Shown: positions 1 through 10,259 of the stretch, piece by piece
How positions within the stretch are numbered: position 1 is the first letter of the stretch
How the letters are laid out: each line of letters starts with the position of its first letter
From: Loripinus fragilis
Taxonomy: Eukaryota > Mollusca > Bivalvia > Lucinida > Lucinidae
Length of the DNA: 64,000 nucleotides
Assembly (NCBI GenBank): GCA_964019695.1
Contig: OZ026517.1
Span: 73,738,665 to 73,802,664, forward strand
Reading direction: 5' to 3'
Program-made: the position numbers and the translations under genes
Notes under the pieces: model-generated
Databases searched by the model: none
Seen by the model: the letters and a program-made list of their open reading frames with translations, nothing else
Told to the model about the DNA's origin: nothing

Positions 1-95
1 AATTTCACCCGTGAAATACAACTTATATTTTCACTGCAGTGAAAATACAGCTTTTTATATTTTCACAACTGTGAAATACAGCTTATTTTTAAATA
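1..95. repeat. Short palindromic repeats, TTTCAC..GTGAAATACA
   Basis: At least three tandem copies of a small inverted repeat occur here. TTTCAC and GTGAAA are separated by 2-4 bases and followed by TACA and a T-rich linker. It looks like the edge of a repeat array that begins before the window. No coding potential is seen. Confidence 0.55.
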
Positions 96-354
96 TGCAT
101 TATATTTAATCAATATTTTCCTGTATTTCATTACTTTGTATATAATAAAAAGATCTATATGACTAGAATCATATTTGGAAATAGTTACTTTGGTCTGAAT
201 GTCATTTCTTGGAAAAAACAGCGCTTTCTGCTTGGTGTTTTGGATAAAACATACTGGAAATTATTAATGTGAAAACCATAGTATGATAGTATAGTTAAAT
301 GATTTACGGAATATACAGCTGTTAAGACTGAGTTACTACTTTGTTGTGTGGTTC

Positions 355-402
355 ATGATAACCCACAGAATGAAGTTTTACTGCGAGCTTTTAGCGTTCT
401 AA
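355..402 (+). promoter_or_regulatory. Possible upstream ORF before the GPCR start
   Basis: A 15-codon ATG-initiated reading frame ends in TAA six bases before the proposed receptor ATG at 408 and is in a different frame from it. If the transcript starts upstream of 355, this would be a uORF in the 5' leader. This is inferred from position only. The transcript start is not visible, and the uORF peptide is not recognisable. Confidence 0.3.
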
Positions 403-407
403 ACGGT

Positions 408-717
408 ATGGAAACAATTAGAGCTCGGATAATACAAGTTAATGAATCATTGACGGAATATAGTATTAATGTTTCATTCGGAGAGACATCAACTCCCATA
501 GATCTGGACAAATATGTAACTGATTATCTCGGTGAAAAACGGAAGGAGTTATTTTCGGCAGTGGTTTTGTCAGTGGTGTATTTATTAATATTCGTAACAG
601 GCATAATTGGGAATTTAAGCACATGTTTGGTTATTGGGAAGAATGCCTACATGCACTCAATAACAAATTACTACCTCTTAAACCTAGCTGTTTCCGACAT
701 GCTTATTTTGGTTTTAG
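408..717 (+). CDS. First coding exon of a neuromedin-U/CAPA-like peptide GPCR (partial)
   Basis: The exon encodes 103 residues plus the first base of a glycine codon: the extracellular N-terminus, TM1 and most of TM2 of a class-A GPCR. ATG 408 is the first in-frame Met; the frame stays open upstream to 348 but has no earlier ATG. Sequons N12-E-S and N21-V-S fit a glycosylated N-terminus. TM1 (about 49-74) carries the class-A GN pair (N69, position 1.50). TM2 has NLAVSD with D97 (2.50). NYYLLNLAVSD closely resembles the NYYLFSLAxSD of neuromedin-U, CAPA and pyrokinin receptors, which couple to Gq at the plasma membrane. The exon ends at a good donor, G/GTAAGT, in phase 1. TM3-TM7 exons were not found in this window, so they lie beyond it or the locus is a fragment. 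GPCR identity is firm; the ligand subfamily is an inference. Confidence 0.8.
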
Positions 718-763
718 GTAAGTATCGTAATATATGACCATTGTATATATAATCATTTATTAG

Positions 764-1020
764 GGTAGATCCAGAGAATATTGTCAGGGGTTGGGGGTCT
801 TGATTTTTTTTTTTAAAACATCAACGTATTTCACGGAGAGCCGCACGGACCTCCCTCGAGAAGCAATTGGACCCGAGGGGTCCAATTGCTTCTCGAGAAG
901 CAATTGGACCCGAGGGGTCCAATTGCTTCTCGAGGGGCTCCATACCAGTTTTTTTAAGAAAACATATAAATTTTGTAATTTGTACCCCCCCCCCCTCCCC
1001 CTGCCTCACTCTGGATCCTC
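764..1020. mobile_element. Family N element, copy 1, with doubled palindrome
   Basis: This copy is bounded by a GATCCAGAG-type left end and a CTGGATCCTCC right end, which are inverted to one another. It contains a long C tract and, at 854-935, two abutting copies of a near-perfect palindrome built on GAAGCAATTGGACC. Related copies are at 33468-33709 and 46491-46760, with a short one near 16395. There is no transposase ORF. The short ORFs read here on both strands are products of the palindrome. Confidence 0.6.
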
Positions 1021-1794
1021 CTTTGATATATATAAATAAAATTTATATATCGTTATACTTAGGTTAAGCTTTGGCAGCTCGCCGATGCATTAGTATCAAA
1101 TTCTCGTGTTTTCTGATTTACCGACGTGCAACGGTTCTGTCGAGCTGAGCGAAACGAGTGTTAACACGGTTATAACATATAGATAAAACAAACAGGAAGC
1201 ATGTGACGTCACTCTCAATTCATTGATATACTGAACAAAAAAGGAAAGTTTACACCTGATGTTCCTCTGCCAATATGTGAAAGCACATGTAAGCCTTTAT
1301 CAGGCGCAACACTACTTAAAAGTTTGGTCGTTTTGCTGCAGAATTGATGATTCATGTTGAAGTTTTTCGCCTTTGACGATGTCCATGATGCATTGAATGC
1401 TGGAGTAAGTTTAAATGCTTTTTCGCAACAGCAAAATTAAATTAAAAGTTGACTGAAACATAAAAAAGTCTCTATCATTTGTTTATTCGGGCCTTTTAGT
1501 ATTTCCAAATTTTACATACACAAACCATTTTTAATGTGCGGTTTCAAGTTGTAGGAAAAGTGCTTTCCACTGTGACTGGGAATTCAGTTTAAAGTTGAAA
1601 TGGCATAGGAAACTCATTTCAGTAAAATGGGTGGAAAAAAAATATCTTCAAGCTACTTTCACTCAATCAAGAGGGTGTAGGGACAATCCACACAATGTTA
1701 CAGTAACGCCAACATTTCATGCATGAGTAAAATAGAAATGATGCATTGAAAATCACTATACTTTTAATGGAAAGGGAGATAGTTTGCTAAAACA

Positions 1795-2230
1795 AAAATG
1801 ACTGTTTTTTTATCAAGGAGACGGATACCTTTGGTCATATTGTTGTATGAACAATTTATACATCTTACACTGGTCATTTACGCCCCAACACAAAGCTTTT
1901 GAGTATTCGGCAGCATGCTTATCAGTCGTTTTTGAGTCACTTCCTGGTTCTTTTCCGTTTGCAATATTGTGGCATGGGTGAATTTTAAATTAAAATGTTA
2001 ACATGAACAAGAACTACAGTTATCGAACTACAATAAATAAAAGTATTTTGACCCAAATGTATGTATATTTGGTATTATTTGCAATTTTTGATTTTTACCA
2101 TGAACAATTTATATTTTAAGCAAAAATTGTAAATAACAGAAATTTAGGCGAAAATACTTCTATTTATTGTAGCTCATGTTCATGCAAATGTCTCTAAAGT
2201 TCACCCAGCGTGTCACAATATTGTAAACGG
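1795..2230 (+). repeat. Dispersed repeat D, copy 1
   Basis: The segment matches 56060-56540 in inverted orientation, roughly 54 kb away. Shared landmarks are the AAGGAGACGGATACCTTTGG block, a GCATGCTTATCAGT block and a CATGTTCATGCAAATG block. An imperfect internal inverted repeat (about 2020-2175) suggests a foldback element. No protein is evident. Confidence 0.6.
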
Positions 2231-3362
2231 TATAAAACTTTACCTGATGAAAAGCACCTGACAGGAAATATGTCAAATAGGACTGCTAATACTCCTACGC
2301 GCATGTTGATAAGCACAGAATAAGTGCAGCTTAGTAAGTCGATTTTCCCACTTTCTTTGTATAGAATATGACATTTCAAGACTTGTTGAACATAATCGCT
2401 TATGCTTACAGTATTACTGGAATATTGCACCTCAAATGGAACACAATTTTTCGTTTTTAAAATTTTACATGAATGTTCCTTCACCTTGAAAACTTGCATG
2501 CGCATAGATATAGACAAACCCTAGCTAGATTAAATTTTGGCGGAGATTGATATCAATGTTACTGCTTTGATATCTTGTAAAAATAAATAACTTCGTTTTT
2601 GTTGGAATGAAAATAACCGTTTAGTACCAATTTTTGTACTGTCAGTGCAATACACCTTGGGTAGATATCGTAGTATTTGCTCAGCTATAAAATGTCCAAA
2701 AGAGATTACAGCAGAGGATTATTTTGTAACATCAATTGGTGCGGTTTACGATGCAATCCAAGCTGCTCATATAGTTCGACGGATAATGGGTTATTCACGC
2801 GTTTCATGCCTACCAAGTACCATCATTCTGCCTGCCTCCGACTGGCTACCTAATTGTATGTTTGCTCATGTGTCTGTATGTTCGAGCGTACAACTAGAAA
2901 TGCACAAGCCTGAAAATATGAATAAGATCACAGATGTACGGGCACATACATGTACTACATTTCATTTTATATTTAACTTTTATTGCTTCTTCATATGATG
3001 GAAAATATGCACGTTTTCATATGGGAGTGATGCTTTTGTCCACAGTTTTTTTAATTAAAAAATGAGGATATATATGTAAATTAAGAGTTGATAGCAATAT
3101 GATGACCTATTTTTCTGAGGTAATGTAAAAATATAATTGTAAAAAGATTCAAAACATGCATCTTATTTTCTGCTATAACTGCTTTTGTCCACATTTTTTA
3201 AATCAAATGATGGGGATATATATCGTGGGGTTAGAGCCAGAACCTATTATTTCATTTTGGTAACATTTGAGAATGAGTCTGCTTATTGATCTCATCACTC
3301 CCATGTTTTGATTTTTTTTACAATTGTATTTTACATATTATGTCATTTACTCCCAAACCACG

Positions 3363-3590
3363 GGTCCAAATTCAAAATTATTTCACCGAAATGTTCTTCA
3401 TGGTGCCCTCTACCAACATGCACAAATGCTTTCGCTCCGCCGAACAAAAAGGGCCATCAGAGCTCTAGATAAGAACTATCTTAAAATTACATCGCCTCCT
3501 GAGCCACTGGTCCAAATTCAAAATAATTTCACAGAAATATTCCTCATGATGCTCTCTACCAAGATTGATCAGAATAAGCAGCTCAGCTTA
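3363..3590 (+). repeat. Diverged tandem pair, 146-bp spacing
   Basis: A block of about 65 bases starting GGTCCAAATTCAAAAT at 3363 recurs at 3509 with about 85 percent identity. Both blocks lie in a short open frame, but the frame resembles no known protein. It is best treated as a duplicated non-coding segment. Confidence 0.5.
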
Positions 3591-3814
3591 ACAACATTGC
3601 CACTAGAGCTAAAAATAGAAATATTTTAATGTTATCTCTTTGGCCACAGGCCAATGCATCGTCTCCTCATATGCCAGGATTCAGTTGAGCTATCAAGGAC
3701 TCTAGCACCCTCTTGTTTAAATAAGTTTAAATAATAATAAAATCTCCGCAAAATATGTGAACATTTAGGGGGTAGGGCAATGCATATTATTCACACTTCA
3801 GAAATAAACAATAC

Positions 3815-4376
3815 TAATGTACAGAACCTTGTACATACTATACGAAGTAAATAGAAGGATCCAAGATAGGAACATGTCTAATTGTAACACTACCATTATA
3901 CTGAAAACTGTATATAAATTAAATAGAGGGATCCGAGATAAGTACACATCAAAATGTAGCAATACTATTGTACAGAAACGTGTACATATTCAGTAAAAAG
4001 AAGGATTTAAGATAGGCACGTGTCTAATTGTATCAATACAATTATACTGAAAACTGTATATATGAATTAGGTAGAAGGTTCCAAGATAGGCACACATCAA
4101 AATTTAACACTGCTATTGTACAGAAACTTTTACATATGAAGTATATAGAGGGATCCTAGATAGGCACACATCAAAATTTAAGAATACTATTGTACAGAAA
4201 CGTGTACATATGAAGTAAATAGAGGGATCCAAGATAGGCAGATGTCTAAAAATTATAATACTATTATACTAAAAACTGTACATATGAAATAGATAGAGTG
4301 ATACAAAGTAGGCACAGATCAAAATTTAACACTGCTATCGTACAGAAACTTTTACATATGAAGTAAATAGAGGGAT
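3815..4376 (+). repeat. 74-bp tandem repeat array, about 7.5 units
   Basis: The anchors ACAGAA or ACTGAA recur at 3821, 3900, 3972, 4047, 4120, 4194, 4268 and 4342, a period of about 74 bp. Two monomer types can be told apart: type A (GTACAGAAAC) and type B (ATACTGAAAAC, or ATACTAAAAAC at 4268). Their order is A-B-A-B-A-A-B-A, so the array was probably built partly from dimers. Each unit also carries AGAGGGATCC or a variant. Confidence 0.8.
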
Positions 4377-4379
4377 CAA

Positions 4380-5130
4380 CTAGACCCCCCAGTTTCTTTG
4401 AAAAGCCCTTAAAGTCACATTAATAATTTCTCAAATTACGCAGGGAAACTGGATTATATATTTATTCAACAAATCAGTTTTTTTCTAGATTTTTTTGCCA
4501 AAATATCTCCCACTTTATGTGGACAGTTTATGGAGCACATGTAATTCAAATTGATGCATTGCAGTAAGCGAAAGATGGATTCTTTGATTTGCTGATTATC
4601 CTTTTGTTTGTTGAAACACTCTCATTCCATTTATGAAACCACGTTCGCTCCAAAGGGTATCCTTTGGAAGCAAAGAATGCACCAAAGAACTGAAACTAGA
4701 GTGTGCGTTTTTTCTGAGCCAGACTAGCAAGTTTCGGCCATTTAGGCCTCATCAGTGACCCTCTAATAGTTTCTAAGTTCCACAATGAAACCCATGATGA
4801 AACCTTAAACGTTAATATTGTTTTCTGGTGACAAAGACCCTATCCGTTAACATGAACATTTTTCATCCGTCACTGATAATCAAATACACATTTAATATCA
4901 CTGATTCGTTCAATAATTAGAATATTAATAGTAACAAAAAAAAAATCAAATAAATCATATAATGCAGAATAAAATCGTATTTCTTTGGTAAAAAAGCCTT
5001 ACGATGGATACACCCTCAATATTTGAAAATACAAATGCGTTTAGCTTGATAATTGTTTCGAATTGTCTTTAAATATTCCATTAAACTTACTGCAGAATCT
5101 AAACACCGGTATCCTGGCCACGAGATTATA
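4380..5130. other. No feature recognised
   Basis: AT-rich sequence without a supportable gene. A short imperfect palindrome (AAGTTTCGGCCATTTAGGCC, about 4730-4750) is the only structure seen. Confidence 0.4.
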
Positions 5131-5142
5131 AATTTAAACTTA

Positions 5143-5335
5143 AAACTTTTTCCATGCTCAACTCAACTAACCGCTCATAACAACTAAAATTCCGAGTTTA
5201 TTCGGCATGCTTTCAAACTACCGGAGTTTGTATCTATCATGCTAATAAATGCTAAAATGCAAACAGTTGTAGAAATTTTAACATAATGAGCATGATAAAT
5301 TTCATGTTCAGTTGAGTTGAGAATAAAAAAAGTAT
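5143..5335. repeat. Inverted repeat with CTCAACTCAACT arms
   Basis: The left arm (ACTTTTTCCATGCTCAACTC) and its reverse complement near 5305-5333 enclose about 150 bp. A fragment of the same arm lies at 7657-7700, and a weaker match near 57085. It is probably a small foldback element; no target duplication was fixed. Confidence 0.45.
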
Positions 5336-5460
5336 TACAACTTTGGAGCCTGATCAGGAGAGGTTAAGAAATGTATGCTTATGCTCCAATGAACTAAACA
5401 GAGAATCGACCTGCAAATACATGTACATATATTTACATTTTCAAAGAAGGTTAGTAAGGG

Positions 5461-5800
5461 TGCAAAAATCAGGAATCGATACAATCAAGTACCACACCTG
5501 ACCCAGGATACCAATGGGAAAGTGACAAACTCACAGTTAGACACCACAAATGAGAGCCAAGAGGTCAGCCCTTTCCCAGCAGGTGACCACAAGGCACATA
5601 TAAACAGAAGCACACAAAGGCATAGCAAACACAAGCAAGAAAAAACATAAAAGATCCACAAAAGAAAATATTTTACTATCGGGCTTAAACCGGTTTAACG
5701 GTGCGCCAACCTCACCCTTAGTTCAGATGTGGATCAAGACACAAAAATGTTTGGTTTGCATGAAAGACCCCTAACTTATCAATGCATCATCTCCTAGAAA
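5461..5800 (+). repeat. Dispersed family A, longest forward copy
   Basis: This is the reference copy. It runs from a block with ATCAGGAATCGATACAATCA, through GAGAGCCAAGAGGTCAGC and CAGGTGACCACAAGGC, to a distal block ending CTAACTTATCAATGCATCAT. Other copies are near 9848/10160, 14725-15370, 29295-29420, 30115-30345, 31931-32102 and 47018-47125. It has no coding potential and an unknown class; it could be a non-autonomous element or a SINE-like unit. Confidence 0.7.
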
Positions 5801-6195
5801 ATAAGAGGGATCATGATGATCATAAGCCTTTAATGAATCTTTAGATTTTTGCAAACGTTCATAGCCTCATGAACGACACAAAATTTGAAGGACAGCTGCC
5901 AATCTCTCTTACTCGTGCAATTCGCTTCGAACATCGAATTAATTCACCAGATGTGACACTGGTATTGTGATTGACAGCGAGCCACACCTGAGTCACACGT
6001 GCAAAACAAGCTTTTTGTTTGCTCCATTGGCTGTCCGTGTTCACATTGGCTGTTCCGCTTTTCCGTTTAACACTCCAACAAAACCGTTAATACGATTAAA
6101 TATTATATACAAAATTGTTTTATCTCCAAAAATTATAAATGCTTTCTATATATAAATTATTTATAATAAACTGTAAATATAAGTAATACATTCAA

Positions 6196-6301
6196 TTTTT
6201 GGAAGGTTCATGGAATCATGAATACTTCGGGTCTCTTGCAAGGTTCGGGCTTCACTTTGCAAGAGACCCGATGTATTCATGATTCCATGAACCTTCCAAA
6301 A
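6196..6301. repeat. Near-perfect 46-bp-arm hairpin
   Basis: The left arm (about 6196-6241) and right arm (about 6256-6301) are almost exact reverse complements around a loop of about 14 bases. The arms include GGAAGGTTCATGGAATCATG and its complement. It could be a MITE or a transcribed hairpin. No second copy was found in this window. Confidence 0.75.
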
Positions 6302-7190
6302 GTAGAATTAATTTCTTAAATATATCAAGACAATGATTGTTTGTCTGTGTGCCTCTTTTTTCTAACACTTCACTTCACTACACACATATCATTGTATCAT
6401 TTTTTCTCCCTTCAGACACGAGTTTACGCATTTTAATTAAACAAAAATACAAATGGATACATTTTATAATATAATGACGCGTGTTGATAAGCATTTAAAT
6501 AAATAACATTCTGGTAAATGAATTGAATACTATTAGTCTGATCACATAACAGCATGGAATCCGTATCGGCATCAATGCCTTTAAAAAAGTATGCCACGGA
6601 CTAACATGTACCTATCAAAAACAGTGTAGCCTATAGAAGAATTCTATCCATTTGAAGATTTACACCGATACCCATGTAATAATCAATCGGTTTTTTCCCA
6701 CAAATTCGAACGAAAAGCAGCCGTGCCAATATCAGTTAAAGTGTCATTCTTCATCTCAAATACAGATTTGCCTCCGAACCACGACTTCAATTTTCAGAAT
6801 TATCACGCAACAAAGAGATTGAGGTCAGTTAAATCTCTGTGATGATTGAACATCTAACGCGCCTAATCTAAACAAATGTCGCCAACTTTTTTGTCCGGCA
6901 AAATGTTTCAGAAGCCTCTTGATCAAATAGTGTAGATCCAGATCAGATTACTACCATATGGGGCAGTCTGATATTGGTCCACACTGTTTGCATATATACC
7001 TACATATAAGTTAGTCAATGTCAGCAGCCATATTTAGCAGACGGCTCAAGCAGACGAATCTTTTTCAAGATTCAGTCTTTGTGGTAAATATACTATTTTT
7101 GAACTTTAACCAAATGGACACACTTTCCAAGACGATGCATCCAGGAAGTCTCCATAGTACGTCCAGATAAGGATATTTTGTGCAGTTAAA
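6302..7190. other. No feature recognised
   Basis: Unassigned AT-rich sequence with no open frame of interest and no repeat shared with the rest of the window. Confidence 0.4.
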
Positions 7191-7194
7191 ATTG

Positions 7195-7332
7195 CATTTA
7201 TTTCCTTACCCATCATTTGAACATGTGTTTTGTGTGCTCAAAAGAACCGTCTCATTGAGACGGTTTTTTTGAGTACCCACAACATAAGTTTTGGTTGAGA
7301 AATAAGAAAAATAATTTTCCAGTACGCACTCT
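7195..7332. repeat. Family H hairpin, copy 1
   Basis: It contains the palindrome CTCAAAAGAACCGTCTC with its complement, flanked by TTACCCATCA on one side and CCCACAACATA followed by TTGGTTGAGAAATAAG on the other. The same arrangement occurs at 58115-58275, and with the hairpin half lost at 22378-22500. On the minus strand the flank is continuous with the Penelope-like frame at 7236-7600, so this may be the 3' tail of that retroelement. Confidence 0.65.
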
Positions 7333-7600
7333 TATCTGGGGGTCTGGTACCAGTTACTTTATCGATGGACATAAATGAAAAATCTTTAATTGAATGTCCT
7401 GGTGAATTGAAATGCTCAGAGACTATATTTTGATGAAACTGTTTGTTCTTTCTCTGACTATATTTTTTGCTGAGTTTATCCGACAGATAAAAAATTGTAT
7501 GACTGTTACATTTCATGCAAGAGATGAGATAAATTACATCTGTAGAAGAGCGTGTACATTCCCTCTAATACTGCAACTTATGTTCAAAAAATGAATTAGA
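7236..7600 (-). pseudogene. Penelope-like element GIY-YIG endonuclease remnant
   Basis: The minus-strand translation reads DVIYLISCMKC, then a degraded segment, then VSEHFNSPGHSIKDFSFMSI and a trailing AYWK. This is the order seen in Penelope-like GIY-YIG endonucleases: the IY(L/M)I.C..C start, then H-F-N-x-x-GHS...DF, then the (E)xYW tail. The YIG part and the catalytic Arg region are not recognisable, and no RT remains upstream. The enzyme would nick target DNA for retrotransposition; this copy is clearly inactive. It differs from the PLE at 40-49 kb and so represents a separate lineage. Confidence 0.7.
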
Positions 7601-7619
7601 TTCTGCAATGCTCGAAGTT

Positions 7620-8740
7620 CGGAACAATGTGAACAGCGAGACCGGGCCCCGAGATTATATTTTTTTCCATGCTCAACTCAACTGAGCACAACATTTCAAC
7701 TGCTCATAAAAACTAAAACACCTACTGAATAAGTTTTTTTTGGATTCAAGTCTCTCAGATGTTGTATTTATCACTATTAGAATGCCAACAATTGCTTTTC
7801 ACCAATTTCTTCTGATTGGTTGTTTAGACTCAATGGTTAAAGTATGGTATTTATTCAAGTTATACCGTTGGCATAGTAACAACATTGGCCGCCAAAATAG
7901 GCCTAAAAAGAGAAATTGACATTTTGGACCAAATTTAAGGCTTTGAGAGACTGATGTTTTAAGAATTGATATCAGCAAAGCTAAATACCAAAAAAGTCTT
8001 TTAATATGTTGTGTGTAATGATAATTCTAATAATCTGTTTAAATATCTTTTATGGTATTTGCCTGTGCTCTATGTTTATTTCTCTGTCAATTGGCTCAAA
8101 TTTGTTCCAAAATGGTCAATTTCCTATTTTCACCCTATTTTGGTGGCCATTGTTGTTACCATAGCAACAGTAAATTTGAAATATATACAATACTTTTACC
8201 TTTGAGTTATTGTTCTAATGAACAAATAAGAAGTATTTGGTGAAAATAATTTTTATTTTTGGACTGGGACCCAGTTTTGTTGGTTCCGAGCTTTTGGAGT
8301 TTGGAGATTTCATAATTATATGTTTTTCTTATGTTAGGCAATGACGGGTCATAGATGTATACAAAAACATAATCTTGTATCGAAGCAAGAAATATATCAA
8401 AAAAGATTTTCGGCGGCTCTCAAATACTGACACTTTTAATACGACCAAATTCGTAGACAGAAACTTACACCAAAGTACCAATTCCTTCAGGTCTAATAGA
8501 TAAGAGACAATTAAGAAATTCAAAATAAATTCTTACCTCTTTAAAATTCCATCTCATTTGAGTCCCATTCTTACATACAGATGTATCAAATTAAGCTAGC
8601 TATTTTATCATCTTTTTGGTTTTATCTTATAATGCATTCGGTGAACAGATCTTAAATGTTTAATCTACAGCAGAACTTACCTGTTAAAACAAATAAGTAA
8701 ACCACGACTGAAATGCCGATCGTTAGAGGACACAGTTAAT
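7620..8740. other. No gene recognised; one small foldback-arm fragment
   Basis: Apart from the CTCAACTCAACT arm fragment at 7657-7700, nothing is assignable. The short overlapping ORFs around 8011-8243 resemble no known protein. Confidence 0.4.
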
Positions 8741-8744
8741 CCCT

Positions 8745-9055
8745 AGGCCCTGGTTATGGGCCCAGACCTGCAATGTCTTTTCCATGGATCTCCATTATAG
8801 CTTTTAAGTAGGCTATGGTCCTCACAACTCTTCAATCACAATGAGGCTGCCATAGAGTTTCAAATTGGACCTAGATCAATCAATAAACAAGAATGAGATA
8901 CCCTGGAGACCACCATGTTTTACCACTTTTTGATATTTAGAGGATAAAAGCCTATAATTGTATCATCAAAAACATGTCTTTCAACAGAAAATTTTCTGCA
9001 TTGAAAGAAGTAGTGGTAGGCATCCTCTGCCACGTTACACAAGTCACATAAAGGG
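8745..9055 (+). repeat. Dispersed repeat E, copy 1
   Basis: It shares ATTATAGCTTTTAAGTA, CTCACAACTCTT and AATAAACAAGAA blocks, in the same order, with 57355-57850. The copies are diverged, and the second appears expanded by about 250 bp. No coding sequence is seen. Confidence 0.55.
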
Positions 9056-9184
9056 TTATTACTAATATGATTTCTAAAAAAGATCACTGTTTAGACCGCT
9101 GCAATTGTTTCTCAGTCGTGCATGTAGGACAGACATATATCTATTCCCCATAGAAAAGAAAGAAGGAACATGTGCTTTGTTTAA

Positions 9185-9250
9185 CTTTGATAGCAACCAA
9201 CCAATGAGTTGTTGCCGCGCAGCGGCAACAACGAGGGTTGGTTGCTGTTA
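9185..9250. repeat. Short palindrome, TTGCCGC-GCGGCAA
   Basis: CAACCAACC and GGTTGGTTG flank a GTTGCCGCGCAGCGGCAAC core, giving a small stem of about 20 bp with internal mismatches. Confidence 0.45.
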
Positions 9251-9669
9251 CGATTAGAGGCTCTGTTCTGTTCTATTCATCTGCTATATGAAGGCCTGAT
9301 TTCCATTCTGTCAAACCAGAGTTCCGGTATCTATACAGAGTCGATTCGATCGAACTAAGTACCTTATTCTACCTTTAAAAAATGTGCCGTGATCATCATT
9401 GACATTGAAAAAATACAAAAAGTAAAAGTGAATCGCGAGAATGCCAGTTTTTTTTTATATTTAACTTGTATTTTAACCATAAGACTGAGGGATTTTTTTC
9501 GATCACCAGGAGCTTGAACGTTAACGATAGCTCTTTCAAGCAAGCGGCTGTATGATCCCCATAACGTGACGTCACAATTCTTATAACGTTACGTCACGAC
9601 GTGATAACGACTTGAGCCAAACGCCAACTGCCACGTGCATCGTCGCGCCTTTGAAAAAAGACGGCCACA

Positions 9670-9705
9670 AATGAGCCGTGACATAAGATTTCCAACAATG
9701 TGATA
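9670..9705 (+). repeat. Family G MITE end fragment
   Basis: TGAGCCGTGACATAAGATTT and the following CCAACAATGTG match the left terminus of the 239-bp family G elements at 23186, 26574 and 49844. Only the end survives. Confidence 0.55.
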
Positions 9706-9847
9706 TGTGCGACCTTATGGTATCTAATAGGAACTTCCGTTCAAGAGTCCCAGCGCCTTTAAAATAGATTGCAGGATTATTTTATTTCCTTATACTAAGA
9801 GCAACGACAATTTACTGAAACACTTTTGTCACTTTTCATAAGGTGTT

Positions 9848-10190
9848 CTGTGCCAGGTGTGGTACTAATTGTATTGATTCCAGGGCTGGGGAATTACAAT
9901 GCCTCCTTAAAGTTAGGCAAGACTTAAGTTAAGTATTGATATTTCAACATGCTATATCAAATGCGAAATAAGTTGCCTGGATCGATGCAGTATTTGTAGT
10001 TAAAGATATCATTGTGATCTTCAGACAAAATTAAAACTATTTTCATTTTAATCAGTTTCAAGCGTTATTTTTCGCATCCTGAAAAATCAATACTTAAGTC
10101 TTGATAATTAATAATTAAGTCTTCCTTAACTCTAAGGAGGCATTGTAATTCCGGGCCCTGATATTTGCCTTCCTCTTTACTTTTTATACT
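9848..10190 (-). repeat. Family A copy split by a MITE
   Basis: Family A sequence in minus orientation stops at about 9880 (..TTGATTC) and resumes at about 10160 (TGATATTTGCC). The element at 9881-10160 separates what is contiguous in other copies. Confidence 0.55.
9881..10160. mobile_element. 280-bp TIR element nested in family A
   Basis: The termini are CAGGGCTGGGGAATTACAAT on the left and the inverted ATTGTAATTCCGGGCCCTG on the right, extending inward through GCCTCCTTA and ACTTAAGT stretches to about 60 bp of imperfect inverted repeat. CAGGG ends recall hAT elements, but no clean 8-bp target duplication is visible. It is non-autonomous, with no ORF. Confidence 0.65.
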
Positions 10191-10259
10191 CACACAAGTA
10201 CCGACTCACAAGAAATACCGTATACTGTGCTATCCTCTCAGATCAAATGGTGGTTGGTT

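Noticed and set aside
2645..2998. 117-codon plus-strand ORF
   Set aside because: No recognisable motif; composition and flanks look like intronic or intergenic DNA.
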